A DNA stretch of 64,000 bases from Pseudoxanthomonas sp. (GCF_035999195.1 NZ_DASYGY010000007.1:62001-126000), one strand, 5' to 3'. Positions 1 through 8,217 are shown, counted from the first letter of the stretch. The notes: generated by a model not told the origin, from the letters alone. Program-made: numbers and translations.

Positions 1-226
1 CGATATTGCTAGGGTCGAGCCAGAAGGCCGCGTTCAACGCCTCGACATGCACATTGAGCGCGAAGTCGTCCGCCAGTGCGCCGACCGTCTCCACGCCGGT
101 GACGGAGGGCGTGGTGAAGCCATAGACCGTCCCTTCATGTCCGGCGATGCCCGCCTGGACCGTCTCCGTCGTGTGCCTGATCCTGACCGTGTCACCGAAC
201 CCAGGAGCGTCATGGATGTCTGTCAT
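1..226 (-). CDS. Hypothetical small protein, C-terminus cut by window edge
   Basis: The reading frame opens with ATG at 226 and runs uninterrupted to base 1, giving 75 residues of an incomplete protein. An AGAGG about ten bases upstream can serve as ribosome binding site. The visible part is rich in Thr, Val, Gly and Ala and reads like a short beta-rich or SH3-like chain (GDTVRIRHTTETVQAG, GHEGTVYGFTTP). It has no signal peptide or membrane segment. I do not recognise the family and infer no function. It is transcribed in the same direction as the amidohydrolase gene that precedes it (stop at 299), with a 72-base spacer. Confidence 0.55.
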   Translation of the reverse strand, partial: MTDIHDAPGFGDTVRIRHTTETVQAGIAGHEGTVYGFTTPSVTGVETVGALADDFALNVHVEALNAAFWLDPSNI

Positions 227-298
227 GCGGGACCAACCTCTGGAGGCCGAGCGAGATGGATAACGACGGATGACATCGACGGTCCGGCAAGTAGTGAA

Positions 299-1588
299 TC
301 AGTCGCCGTCGGGAACGGCATCCGCCGTCACCGCCGCCTCATGAATCACCCGCCCAGCACGCACCGTCATCCGCACATCCGCATACGCCTCCGGCGTGTC
401 CTGCGGGTCCGAGCCCAGCAGCACCAGGTCACCCGCCAATCCCTCCGAAACGCGGCCACGCTCTGCGGCCTGACCGAAGTGCTGCGCCGGCGCCGTGGTC
501 AGGCTGGCGAGGATCTGCCGCCAGTCCAGGCCGGACGCGGCCATCAGCCGGTACTCGAGACGCGTGTCATATACATCGATGTAGCCCGCGTCGGTGCCGA
601 ACAGCACCTGTCCGCCGCCCTGCGCCATGGCACCGAGCTGCTGCTGGGCTGCGCCGACGAACTTCGCCAGCACCGGCTCGGGCACGCCTTCGCGGCGCAG
701 TTCGGCGTCGAACAGCGTCAGCGTGGGCACGAAGGCCACGTTGCCGGCCTTCAACCGCGCCACGAAATCCGGCGACCACGCGCCCGCATCCGGTGCCGCG
801 TGGGCCAGCACATCCACGCCGCTGTCCACCGCCACGTCCAGCCCGGCGCGGTCGGTGGGATGGGCGAAGACCGGCTTGCCGTGGGCATGCGCCTCGTCCA
901 CCGCGGCCCTGGCGATGTCTGCCGGCATGGGCAACACCTGGCCGGGCCCGCCGAGGATGGCGCCAGTGAACAGCTTCACGCCGTCGGCGCCCGCCTGGAT
1001 CTGTGCACGCACACGCGAGCGTGCCTGTTCGGCGGTGGCCACTTCCGCACTCGGCGCCTTGGTCTGCTCCCACAGCTCGCGCACATAGACCGGCGTGCCG
1101 TGTTCGGGAAAGAACGGCATGTCCACCGTCAGCACCTGCGGGCCGACCACCTCGCCGCGCTGGATGCGTGTGCGCAGGCCGCGCGCATCGCCCGGGAGCG
1201 AGGCGATATCGAACAGCGTGGTGAAGCCCCAGCGGGTGAAGCGCTCACGCAGGGCCTCGTCCAACGCGGCCGCCGGCTGCGCGTCGGGCGACAGGAACGG
1301 CGGCGTGATCAGGTGGATGTGGCTGTTCCAGAAACCCGCCGTCACGCTGTTTCCGCGAGCGTCGACCACGCGCAGGCCGGCGGGCACGGCCACGCTGGCA
1401 CGCGTCCCCACGGCGACGATCCGGCCGTCGCGGATCACCACCGTGGCGTCGTCGAGGGGTGCGGCGTCGGGCGCGGGATACACGCGCGCGCCGACGATGG
1501 CCAGATCCTGCGCGGCGACGGGGATCGGGAGAAGCAGCGCGATGAGTACTCCCGTCCTCGCGCGTACATGGCGCAGTCTGTTCGGCAT
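299..1588 (-). CDS. Secreted amidohydrolase family protein
   Basis: This 429-residue protein has an N-terminal signal peptide (residues 1-27, hydrophobic GVLIALLLPIPVAAQ). It is therefore probably periplasmic or outer-membrane associated. The body matches the metal-dependent amidohydrolase superfamily (imidazolonepropionase-like). There is an HIH metal motif at 90-92, a downstream KLFTG lysine region, two later histidine motifs (FAHPTD and VLAHAAPD), and a C-terminal FGTDAGY aspartate. The small beta-sandwich halves flank the barrel, with LAIVGARVYP at the front and GRVIHE at the end. The frame is open 24 codons further upstream, but ATG at 1588 is chosen because the signal peptide starts there. 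Substrate cannot be told from sequence; related enzymes hydrolyse cyclic amides or dipeptides. Confidence 0.85.
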   Translation of the reverse strand: MPNRLRHVRARTGVLIALLLPIPVAAQDLAIVGARVYPAPDAAPLDDATVVIRDGRIVAVGTRASVAVPAGLRVVDARGNSVTAGFWNSHIHLITPPFLSPDAQPAAALDEALRERFTRWGFTTLFDIASLPGDARGLRTRIQRGEVVGPQVLTVDMPFFPEHGTPVYVRELWEQTKAPSAEVATAEQARSRVRAQIQAGADGVKLFTGAILGGPGQVLPMPADIARAAVDEAHAHGKPVFAHPTDRAGLDVAVDSGVDVLAHAAPDAGAWSPDFVARLKAGNVAFVPTLTLFDAELRREGVPEPVLAKFVGAAQQQLGAMAQGGGQVLFGTDAGYIDVYDTRLEYRLMAASGLDWRQILASLTTAPAQHFGQAAERGRVSEGLAGDLVLLGSDPQDTPEAYADVRMTVRAGRVIHEAAVTADAVPDGD

Positions 1589-1703
1589 GGCCTGTGATCC
1601 CGGCTGGTGGGGTGGCAGGCGGTCGTGTCCCCGCCCCGCATCGATGCAGGATAGTGCCATGGGCGATGCTGACCGGGATGTGCGGTCGCGATGGACGTCG
1701 CGG

Positions 1704-2939
1704 CTACCGCGCGTGCGGGAGGCTATCGAGGGCGTGCAGGAATTCCGGCTTGAGCGTCAGCCTGCCGAAGAATCCGTGCTGCGTGCCGCTCAGTACCCGC
1801 AGCATGTGGCCGCGTCCGCCCGGCAGGCGACCCGCGGGGAGGAAGGCGACATCGCGCGCATGGGCCACCCAGTCCAGATCGGACTGGAAGATCGGAGTCA
1901 GCCAGCGGCTCCAGAACTGATAGACGCCGACATGCGCCCGGCGTTCCCGCTGGTAGGCATTCAATGAGGCGGGAATGGCGGACTGCGCGCGCAGCGCATC
2001 GCGCAGGGACAGCGCATCCATCAATGCCATGTTGACGCCCTGCCCCAGCTGCGGACTCATGCCGTGCGCGGCATCGCCCAGCACGACGAGGCGATCGCGA
2101 TGCCACTGCCGCAGGGTGACATCGCGGTAGCTGGCGCGCGCCAACTGCTCCGCGTCGAGCGTATCGGCCAGACAGGCATCGGCCTCAGGCCACAGGCGCG
2201 CCACTTCGTCGTGCCATGCCGGCAGTCCTCGCGTCCGCCATGCGTCGAAGTCCGCGATCGGCAGGCTCCAGAAGAAACTGAGCCGCGGCGTGTCGTCGCC
2301 GGGTCGCGTGCCCACCGGCAACAGGCCGATCATCTTGCGCGCCGCCACGTAGCGCTGGCGCAGCTCGTCGCCCCAGGCCCAGTCGCCCTGCGGCACCAGC
2401 CGCCACAAGGCGCCCCAGAGATAGACGGCGTCGCGCTTCACCGCACCGGTGAAGGCGCGCAACTTGGATGCCGATCCGTCCGCGGCGATGATCAGGTCGA
2501 ACGGGCCATGCCAGCGACCGTGCTGGTCGCGGATGCGACGGGTGTCGTCGCTCACCGCTTCGATGGCGTGGCCGCGATGCACTTCGCCATGCGCCGCCCA
2601 GGCCTGCGACAGCAAGGAGAACAGCGCGCCGCGCTGCATGCCCAGGCCGAACAGCCGGGCATCGAGTCCCGCGTAGCGCATGTCCATCACCGCGCGACCG
2701 CAGGGCGTCTCGCCGTACAGGCGGTTCACCCGCCGGCCGTGCGCCATCACGTCGGGCAGCAGGCCCAGTTCCCACAGCACCTGCAAACCGGTGGGTTGCA
2801 GCAGGAAGCCGGCGCCGACGGGTCCGAGTTCCGGGGCACGCTCGAACACCTCCACGCGGTGGCCGTCGCGCGCCAGCAGCAAGGCCGCCGCCTGGCCGGC
2901 GGTGCCGTAGCCGATGATCGCGATGTGCTGGGCGTGCAT
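1704..2939 (-). CDS. FAD-dependent aromatic-ring monooxygenase (UbiH/salicylate hydroxylase-like)
   Basis: The 411-residue protein begins with a dinucleotide-binding fold (AIIGYGTAGQAAALL) ending in an acidic residue after the second strand (VEVFERAPE), as in FAD-binding proteins of the PHBH group. It also carries the conserved late motif GDAAHGMSPQLGQGVN, which contacts the FAD pyrophosphate and ribityl chain. It should be a cytosolic flavin monooxygenase that uses NAD(P)H and oxygen on an aromatic or polyketide-like substrate. The start at 2939 places the Rossmann fold at the very N-terminus. An upstream extension of the open frame would run through the cspA terminator and is rejected. It lies downstream of cspA on the same strand, separated from it by that terminator. 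Confidence 0.85.
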   Translation of the reverse strand: MHAQHIAIIGYGTAGQAAALLLARDGHRVEVFERAPELGPVGAGFLLQPTGLQVLWELGLLPDVMAHGRRVNRLYGETPCGRAVMDMRYAGLDARLFGLGMQRGALFSLLSQAWAAHGEVHRGHAIEAVSDDTRRIRDQHGRWHGPFDLIIAADGSASKLRAFTGAVKRDAVYLWGALWRLVPQGDWAWGDELRQRYVAARKMIGLLPVGTRPGDDTPRLSFFWSLPIADFDAWRTRGLPAWHDEVARLWPEADACLADTLDAEQLARASYRDVTLRQWHRDRLVVLGDAAHGMSPQLGQGVNMALMDALSLRDALRAQSAIPASLNAYQRERRAHVGVYQFWSRWLTPIFQSDLDWVAHARDVAFLPAGRLPGGRGHMLRVLSGTQHGFFGRLTLKPEFLHALDSLPHAR

Positions 2940-2996
2940 GGCGCGCGGACGTCCTTCGTGGTGCGGTGAACCGGTGCGGCGGAAACGACAGGCGTT

Positions 2997-3020
2997 AAAA
3001 AACCCCGCCGGAGCGGGGTT
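2997..3020 (-). terminator. Rho-independent terminator of cspA
   Basis: The stem AACCCCGC pairs perfectly with GCGGGGTT around a four-base loop (3001-3020). Read on the minus strand it is followed by a run of T (3000-2997). It lies 19 bases after the cspA stop and before the monooxygenase start. Confidence 0.85.
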
Positions 3021-3038
3021 CAAGAAAATCGTCTTGGA

Positions 3039-3245
3039 TCAGGCTGCCGGCGTGATGTTGGACGCCTGTGCACCCTTCGGGCCCTGGGTCAGCTCGTAAC
3101 TGACGCGCTGGCCTTCCTGCAGGCTGCGGAAGCCCTTGCTGTTGATGGCGGTGTGGTGCGCAAAGACATCGGCGCTGCCATCTTCTGGCGCGATGAATCC
3201 GAAGCCCTTGGCATCGTTGAACCATTTCACGGTACCGTACGGCAT
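3039..3245 (-). CDS. cspA: Cold-shock protein (CspA family)
   Basis: This 68-residue single cold-shock domain binds single-stranded RNA and DNA and acts as an RNA chaperone. RNP1 is clear (KGFGFI, with KWFNDAKG before it). RNP2 is unusual: VFAHH replaces the usual VFVHF, so the phenylalanine is a histidine. ATG at 3245 gives the standard family length; upstream in-frame codons fall inside the promoter and leader. The gene has its own promoter overlapping the end of the preceding phosphorylase gene, a leader of roughly 50-60 bases, and a strong terminator, so it forms a monocistronic unit. Confidence 0.95.
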   Translation of the reverse strand: MPYGTVKWFNDAKGFGFIAPEDGSADVFAHHTAINSKGFRSLQEGQRVSYELTQGPKGAQASNITPAA

Positions 3246-3306
3246 AGCGCTTGTATTTCCTTTTCTGGATGCGGGTGGAATGTGTGGCGTGACGTCACAC
3301 CCGCCG

Positions 3307-3335
3307 AGTATGCAAAGCTCCGCGCGCGTTGACAA
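3307..3335 (-). promoter_or_regulatory. Sigma-70-type promoter of cspA
   Basis: On the minus strand TTGTCA (3335-3330) and CATACT (3312-3307) are separated by exactly 17 bases. The -35 box lies directly next to the stop codon of the upstream phosphorylase gene (3336-3338). A TGACGTCA palindrome lies a few bases downstream in the leader. Confidence 0.6.
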
Positions 3336-4103
3336 TCACCCGCGTGCCAGTGCGGCGACCAGGGCGGGGATGCCGGCCGACGCCGCCGCCACGTTCGCCA
3401 GCACCTCGTCCATGGTGATTTCCTCGTCGGTACCGCAGCCCGCCGCCCAGTTGGCGACGATGGCCAGGCACGCGTATTCCAGGCCCATTTCCCGCGCCAG
3501 ACCGGCTTCCGGCATGCCGGTCATGCCGACCAGGTCGCAGCCGTCGCGGCGCATCCGACGGATCTCCGCGCGCGTCTCCAGGCGCGGGCCCTGGGTGGCG
3601 CCATAGCAACCGCCATCGACCACCGCGACACCGGCCTCGCGGGCGGCCGACAGGATCTGCTGACGAAGTAAATGCGTGTACGGATCGCCGAAGTCGACAT
3701 GCAGCACGCCGCTGCCCCCGCTTCCATCGGTACCGTCTTCGCAGATCGTCGAGATGCGACCCCAGGTGTAGTCGATCAGCTGGTCCGGGCAGGCCAGCAC
3801 GCGCGGTCCGCACGCATCGGTGATGCCGCCGACGGTGTTGAGCGCCAGCACGCGGGTGGCGCCGAGATCCTTCAGGGCCTGCAGGTTGGCGCGGTAGTTG
3901 ACCTGGTGCGGTGGCACCGAATGGCCTTCGCCATGACGGGCGAGGAAGGCCACGCGGCGTCCGTCCAGCGTGCCGATGCGGACCGGGCCGGATGGCGCAC
4001 CGAAGCGCGTCTCCAGTTCACGGGTCTCCACATCCTGCAGATCGGCGAGCCTGTAGACGCCGGTACCGCCGATGACGGCGAGCGCGATGTCGCCCATGGT
4101 CAT
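3336..4103 (-). CDS. S-methyl-5'-thioinosine phosphorylase (MTAP/PNP family)
   Basis: This 255-residue cytosolic nucleoside phosphorylase splits a methylthio-nucleoside with phosphate to give free base and 5-methylthioribose-1-phosphate. Visible family motifs are the phosphate loop IGGTGVYRL, HGEGHSVPPHQVNYRAN, QGPRLETRAEI and GMTGMPEAGLARE. The GMTGMPEA form, together with a gammaproteobacterial host and linkage to a hypoxanthine phosphoribosyltransferase, favours methylthioinosine over methylthioadenosine as substrate. That choice is inference. ATG at 4103 overlaps the TGA of the phosphoribosyltransferase gene (ATGA), so the two are translationally coupled. In the pathway this enzyme would release hypoxanthine and the neighbour would convert it to IMP. 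Confidence 0.85.
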   Translation of the reverse strand: MTMGDIALAVIGGTGVYRLADLQDVETRELETRFGAPSGPVRIGTLDGRRVAFLARHGEGHSVPPHQVNYRANLQALKDLGATRVLALNTVGGITDACGPRVLACPDQLIDYTWGRISTICEDGTDGSGGSGVLHVDFGDPYTHLLRQQILSAAREAGVAVVDGGCYGATQGPRLETRAEIRRMRRDGCDLVGMTGMPEAGLAREMGLEYACLAIVANWAAGCGTDEEITMDEVLANVAAASAGIPALVAALARG

Positions 4104-4669
4104 TCCTTCAACGCGTAGATGCCCGGCAGGTTGCGGCCCTGCTCGTGGTAGTCCATGCCGAAACCGAACACGTAGCGGTCCGCGACCTCCAGGCCCACGT
4201 AGTCGGCGCAGATGCCGTCCACGCAGCGGTCGTGCCGCTTGGTGGTCAGCGCGGCGATGCGCACGTCGGTCGCGCCCTGCTCCAGGCACCACTGCCTGAC
4301 CGCCAGCAGCGTGTGCCCTTCATCCAGGATGTCGTCCACCAGCAGCACGCGACGTCCGTACAGCGCCGTGGCCGGCCGGTGCTTCCACACCAGCTCGCCG
4401 CCGGTGGTCTCGCCGCGGTAGCGGGTGGCATGCAGGTAGTCGAATTCCAGATCCAGTCCCAGCGCGCCCAGTTCCAGGGACAACTGGCCGGCGAACGGCA
4501 GCGCGCCGTGCATGATGGTCAGGTAGACCGGCACTTCGCCCGCGTAGTCGCGTGCGATGGGCGCGGCCATCGCGGTGATGGCGCGATCGATCGTCGCGCG
4601 GTCGACCAGCAGGTCGGCGTTGGCCAGTGCTTCGGCCAGCTTCGGTCGCGGCGTACCCAGCGGTTCCAT
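4100..4669 (-). CDS. hpt: Hypoxanthine-guanine phosphoribosyltransferase
   Basis: The 189-residue cytosolic enzyme converts hypoxanthine or guanine plus PRPP to IMP or GMP. The PRPP-binding signature VLLVDDILDEGHT is intact, and the purine-contacting tail (ADRYVFGFGMDYHEQGRNL) follows. ATG at 4669 shares a base with the TGA of nagZ (TGATG on the minus strand). A GTG one codon upstream is possible but less likely. It sits between nagZ and the methylthioinosine phosphorylase gene in a tight three-gene operon for recycling of purines and cell-wall sugars. Confidence 0.92.
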   Translation of the reverse strand: MEPLGTPRPKLAEALANADLLVDRATIDRAITAMAAPIARDYAGEVPVYLTIMHGALPFAGQLSLELGALGLDLEFDYLHATRYRGETTGGELVWKHRPATALYGRRVLLVDDILDEGHTLLAVRQWCLEQGATDVRIAALTTKRHDRCVDGICADYVGLEVADRYVFGFGMDYHEQGRNLPGIYALKE

Positions 4670-5676
4670 CACGCCACTCCCTTCATGTTGTCGATCACGC
4701 GCGCCTGCGCGTCACCATAGCGCGCGTCGGCAATCAGCCCGTCCCAGCCGAGGGCACCGCGGCCCAGGACGCCGAGCACGGCGGCGGTGTTCAGCGCGCG
4801 TCCTTCGACCGCCTTCAGCGACTCGTCGACCAGCTTCGGCGAGCACACCAGCACCACGTCGCAGCCGGCGTCCAGATGGTCGTGGATGCGCTGCTTCACG
4901 CCGCCGGCGGAGAACGCCGCGGCCATGCCGATGTCATCGGAGAACACGACCCCACGGAAACCCATCTCTTCGCGCAGGATCTTCTGGATCCAGAACGGCG
5001 AGTAGCCCGCCGGTTCCGGCGCGACGGCCGGGTACTTCACATGCCCCATCATCACCGCGTCGGCCTTGGCCTCGATGCCGGCGACGAACGGGACCAGGTC
5101 CTCGGCCCGCAGCACATCGAGCGGACGCGGATCGACGGCGTCATCGAAGTGCGTGTCTTCCAGCACCGTGCCGTGGCCGGGAAAGTGCTTCAGCGTGGCG
5201 GCCATGCCGGCGCTGTGCATGCCGCGCACGTAGGCCCGGGTGAACTCGGCGACGATCTGCGGATCGGCATCGAAGGCGCGATTGCCGATGGCGCGGTTGC
5301 CGCGCGCCAGGTCGACGACCGGCGCGAAGCTCAGGTCCACGCCGCTGGCGATGATCTCGCTGGCCATCAGCCAGGCGTGCTGTTCGGCGGCCTGCAGCGC
5401 CGCCTGCGGGTCCTGCGCATAGGCCTTGCCGAAGACCTCCAGCGCCGGCAGGTCGCTGTAGCCGTCGCGGAAGCGCTGCACGCGGCCGCCTTCCTGGTCC
5501 ACGCAGACCAGCTGCGGGCGCGGCGCGGCGGCGCGGATCGCCTGCGAGAGCTCGGCGACCTGCGCGCGCGAGGCGAAATTGCGGGTGAACAGGATGACGC
5601 CGGCGACGGCGTCGTGCTGCAGCCAGTCGCGCTCCTGCGCGGTGAGTTCGGTGCCGGCGATGCCGATGACGAGCAT
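4669..5676 (-). CDS. nagZ: Beta-N-acetylhexosaminidase NagZ
   Basis: The 335-residue glycoside hydrolase family 3 enzyme removes N-acetylglucosamine from cytosolic muropeptides during peptidoglycan recycling. The family signature KHFPGHG (with the catalytic-loop Asp and His region GTVLEDTHFDDAVD after it) is present, as is the N-terminal barrel motif VCVDQEGGRVQRF. There is no signal peptide, consistent with action in the cytosol. Length matches the single-domain enzymes of Gram-negative bacteria. It is the first gene of the nagZ-hpt-phosphorylase operon. The 105 bases upstream, before the photolyase stop, hold no recognisable gene. Confidence 0.95.
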   Translation of the reverse strand: MLVIGIAGTELTAQERDWLQHDAVAGVILFTRNFASRAQVAELSQAIRAAAPRPQLVCVDQEGGRVQRFRDGYSDLPALEVFGKAYAQDPQAALQAAEQHAWLMASEIIASGVDLSFAPVVDLARGNRAIGNRAFDADPQIVAEFTRAYVRGMHSAGMAATLKHFPGHGTVLEDTHFDDAVDPRPLDVLRAEDLVPFVAGIEAKADAVMMGHVKYPAVAPEPAGYSPFWIQKILREEMGFRGVVFSDDIGMAAAFSAGGVKQRIHDHLDAGCDVVLVCSPKLVDESLKAVEGRALNTAAVLGVLGRGALGWDGLIADARYGDAQARVIDNMKGVA

Positions 5677-5781
5677 TGCGGTGGAAGCCTCATGGGCGGC
5701 GCCCGGGGGCGCGGGGCCTGCATTGTCGCAGAAGCCCGCGCGGCCGTCAGACGACGGCGTTCATGCGGTGGACGCGCCGCC

Positions 5782-7341
5782 TCAGAGCGTTGCCAGCGTG
5801 CCGCGGACGTGACGGGCGTGCGCGGACAACGCGTCGCGCGTGGCCGGGTCCATGCGCGCGAGCTGCCGGTACGGCATCGCCAGGCGCGGATTGCGCCCCA
5901 GCGTGTCGCGGTTGCGGTGCAGGAAATCCCAGTACAGGGCATTGAACGGGCAGGCGCGGGCGCCGGTGCGCTGGCGACGGTCGTACGGGCAGCCGCGGCA
6001 ATAGTCGCTCATGCGGTCCAGATAGGCGCTGCCGCTCACGTAGGGCTTGCTGGCCAGCAGGCCGCCATCGCCGAACTGGCTCATGCCCAGCGTATTGGGC
6101 AGCTCCACCCACTCGAACGCATCGATGTAGACGCCCAGGTACCAGCGGTGCAGCGCCTGCGGATCCAGCCCGGCCAGCAGCGAGAAATTGCCGATCACCA
6201 TCAGCCGCTGGATGTGGTGCGCATGCGCCTGCGACAGCGACTGGCCGATGGCCTGGGCCATGCAGCGCATGCGCACCCGGCCGGTCCAGAACCAGTCCGG
6301 CAGCGGCGTGTCGTGTCCGAAGTGGTTCAACGCGACATACCCGGGCATCTTCGCCCAGTAGACCCCGCGTACGTACTCGCGCCACCCGAGGATCTGCCGG
6401 ATGAAACCCTCGACCGCCGCCAGCGGTGCCCTGCCCTCGCGCCAGGCCGTTTCGGCGCGCGCGATCACCTCCGCCGGCCGCAGCATCTTGGTGTTCAGCG
6501 CAAAGGACAGCAGCGAGTGGAACAGGCGCGGTGCCTGCGTGCTCATGGCGTCCTGGTACTGGCCGAACCACGGCAGTGCGTGCTCGACGAAGGCCTCGAG
6601 GTCCGCCAGCGCCTCGTCGCGGTCCAGCGGCCAGCGCAGGGCTCCGGCCTGCGGGTCGCCGAAACTGGCGACGCCGGCCGCCTCGATGGTCGCCCACAGC
6701 GCGCGATGGTCGTGCGGCCTGCGCCAGTCCGCCGGTTCGGGGGGCGTACCGCCCCAGGCCGCCCGGTTGTCGTGATCGAAGTTCCAGCGCCCGCCGGCCG
6801 GCGTGCCATCGGGTTCGAGCAGCACGCCGTGCTTCTGCCGCATCGCGCGATAGAAGGTTTCCATGCGCCATTGCTTGCGCGCGCCGAACATTCGGCCCAC
6901 CTCGTCGCGCGCCGCGAGGAAATGGACGTCGGCGGCGCGTTCGACCGCGATATCGAGGGACGCCGTCCATTGCAGGAGCTGCGCATCCAGTCGCCATTCG
7001 TCGGCAGGCTGGTAAGCGAACACGGTGGCGCCGTACGCCACCAGCAGGGCCTCGAGGTTCGTCGTCACCTGTTGCCGGTTGTCCGGATCGTCGATGGCGA
7101 GGTAGCGCACCCGGTGGCCGGCCGCGCGCAGACGATCGGCGAAGGCGCGCATGGCGGCGAAGATGGCCAGGATCTTCTGCGCGTGATGCAGCACGTAGTC
7201 GGTTTCCTGCCGCACTTCCATCAGCACATGGATCACCCCCGGATCGACCCGGGAGAACCAGGGATGCTGCGGGTCCAGCTGGTCGCCCAGCACCAGCCTC
7301 AGCGTGTGGGCCGGCGGCGGCGTCCGCCCGTGCGGCGTCAC
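5782..7341 (-). CDS. Fe-S bacterial (6-4) photolyase / cryptochrome (PhrB type)
   Basis: The 519-residue flavoprotein should repair UV-induced (6-4) photoproducts in blue light. Four cysteines at 360, 448, 451 and 464 have exactly the spacing (88, 3, 13) of the [4Fe-4S] ligands of Agrobacterium PhrB. The paired histidines in AHAHHIQRL (375-376) fall where the photolesion-binding histidines are expected. The N-terminal part is the antenna domain. I chose GTG at 7341 because it forms a GTGA overlap with the stop of the DUF2256 gene; longer in-frame starts lie inside that gene. Photolyase and DUF2256 protein are therefore expressed from one message. Confidence 0.9.
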   Translation of the reverse strand: MTPHGRTPPPAHTLRLVLGDQLDPQHPWFSRVDPGVIHVLMEVRQETDYVLHHAQKILAIFAAMRAFADRLRAAGHRVRYLAIDDPDNRQQVTTNLEALLVAYGATVFAYQPADEWRLDAQLLQWTASLDIAVERAADVHFLAARDEVGRMFGARKQWRMETFYRAMRQKHGVLLEPDGTPAGGRWNFDHDNRAAWGGTPPEPADWRRPHDHRALWATIEAAGVASFGDPQAGALRWPLDRDEALADLEAFVEHALPWFGQYQDAMSTQAPRLFHSLLSFALNTKMLRPAEVIARAETAWREGRAPLAAVEGFIRQILGWREYVRGVYWAKMPGYVALNHFGHDTPLPDWFWTGRVRMRCMAQAIGQSLSQAHAHHIQRLMVIGNFSLLAGLDPQALHRWYLGVYIDAFEWVELPNTLGMSQFGDGGLLASKPYVSGSAYLDRMSDYCRGCPYDRRQRTGARACPFNALYWDFLHRNRDTLGRNPRLAMPYRQLARMDPATRDALSAHARHVRGTLATL

Positions 7342-7499
7342 GCGCGGGCCTTGCGCTGTCGCCGGCAGCGTTCCGAGCAGTGCGCCACCTCGTCCCAGAC
7401 ATCGCGCCACTTGCGCCGCCAGGTGAACGGACGGCCGCAGGTGCGGCAGGGCTTGCGTGGCAGGTCGGATTTGCGGCGCATGGTCGGCGTGGCGGACAT
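7338..7499 (-). CDS. DUF2256 zinc-ribbon-like small protein
   Basis: This 53-residue basic protein contains a CRTCGRPF motif near residue 18 and a CSERCR motif near the end, which together look like a zinc-binding knuckle. This matches DUF2256 proteins, whose genes commonly accompany photolyase/cryptochrome genes. A strong AGGAAGG lies seven bases before ATG at 7499. Its TGA is embedded in the photolyase GTG start. Biochemical function is unknown; context suggests a helper role in photolyase maturation or DNA access (inference). Confidence 0.85.
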   Translation of the reverse strand: MSATPTMRRKSDLPRKPCRTCGRPFTWRRKWRDVWDEVAHCSERCRRQRKARA

Positions 7500-7549
7500 G
7501 TCGCCCTTCCTACGCGCCCCTGCGGTCGCCGGATGCGCCGCCGCCGGGT

Positions 7550-8044
7550 TCAGCTCCGCGGCCAGCGACGGTAGGGACGGCTGGCGAGCGCCAGGTTGTA
7601 GTAACGCGGATCGTCGGTGACCTCGTCGCCCAGCCAGTCGGGCCGCTCGAAGGCTTCGTCGGCATGGTCGAGCTCGATCTCCGCCACCACCAGGCCGGCG
7701 TTGTCGCCGAGGAACTCGTCCACTTCCCACAGGTGCCCCGCGTGGCGGACCAGGTGGCGACGCTTGTCGACCAGGCCTCCCACGCACAGCGCCAGCAGCG
7801 CGCGGGCATCGTCCACGGGAATCGGGTAGTCGAACTCCTGCCGCGTGTGCCCGAGTTCCCGCGATTTCAGGTTGAGGTAGGCCTGCTCGCCCTGGATGCG
7901 CACGCGCACGGAGGCCTTCTGTTCGCCACGATCCATCGCGCCCATGTCGTTGATGTAGCCCTGCGCCATCGGCACGACCTCATGCGCGGCGGCGCGCCAG
8001 GCGTCGCCGGTGACGAGGAATTTGCGTTCGATCTCTAGAGCCAT
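7550..8044 (-). CDS. CYTH domain triphosphatase-like protein
   Basis: The 164-residue protein is a single CYTH domain beginning with the diagnostic ExExK signature (EIERKFL, residues 3-9). Alternating acidic and basic strands follow (VRVRIQG, LNLKSR, QEFDYPIP, WEVDEFLG, VAEIELD), as in triphosphate tunnel enzymes. Such proteins hydrolyse tripolyphosphate or bind other triphosphorylated compounds; the substrate here is not certain. ATG at 8044 is chosen because the CYTH signature starts right after it. The open frame upstream consists only of translated heptamer repeats. The gene follows rlmD on the same strand, across a repeat-filled spacer. Confidence 0.85.
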   Translation of the reverse strand: MALEIERKFLVTGDAWRAAAHEVVPMAQGYINDMGAMDRGEQKASVRVRIQGEQAYLNLKSRELGHTRQEFDYPIPVDDARALLALCVGGLVDKRRHLVRHAGHLWEVDEFLGDNAGLVVAEIELDHADEAFERPDWLGDEVTDDPRYYNLALASRPYRRWPRS

Positions 8045-8046
8045 GG

Positions 8047-8121
8047 GATTCGTGATTCGTGATTCGTGATTCGTGATTCGTGATTCGTGATTGGTGATTG
8101 GTGATTGGTGATTGGTGATTG
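8047..8121. repeat. Tandem heptamer array, GATTCGT/GATTGGT units
   Basis: Six consecutive GATTCGT units are followed by four GATTGGT units and a partial unit, perfectly in phase, in the spacer between rlmD and the CYTH gene. The array begins two bases before the CYTH start codon as read on the minus strand. Confidence 0.95.
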
Positions 8122-8172
8122 TTACGAGAGTGTGCGCGAGTTTCGTCGTTTGAAAGTGCGGGATCCGCTTTT

Positions 8173-8217
8173 GCGAATCACGAATCACGAATCACCAATC
8201 ACGCATCACCCATCACC
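8173..8217. repeat. Inverted heptamer array, ACGAATC-type units
   Basis: About six seven-base units (ACGAATC with variants ACCAATC, ACGCATC, ACCCATC) form the reverse complement of the array at 8047-8121, 51 bases away. The array ends at and slightly overlaps the rlmD stop codon. The two arrays can pair into a long imperfect stem. Confidence 0.9.

Noticed and set aside
567..1073. Alternative open frames within the amidohydrolase gene
   Set aside because: They are Arg/Gly-rich frame-shifted readings of the same coding sequence.
4627..7620. Very long open frame of 997 codons on the plus strand opposite nagZ and the photolyase
   Set aside because: It is antisense to recognisable genes. Its product has the Arg/His/Gln-rich look of a high-GC shadow frame and shows no domain.
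8047..8217. Repeat arrays considered as CRISPR
   Set aside because: The units are seven bases, contiguous, with no spacers, and no cas genes are nearby.
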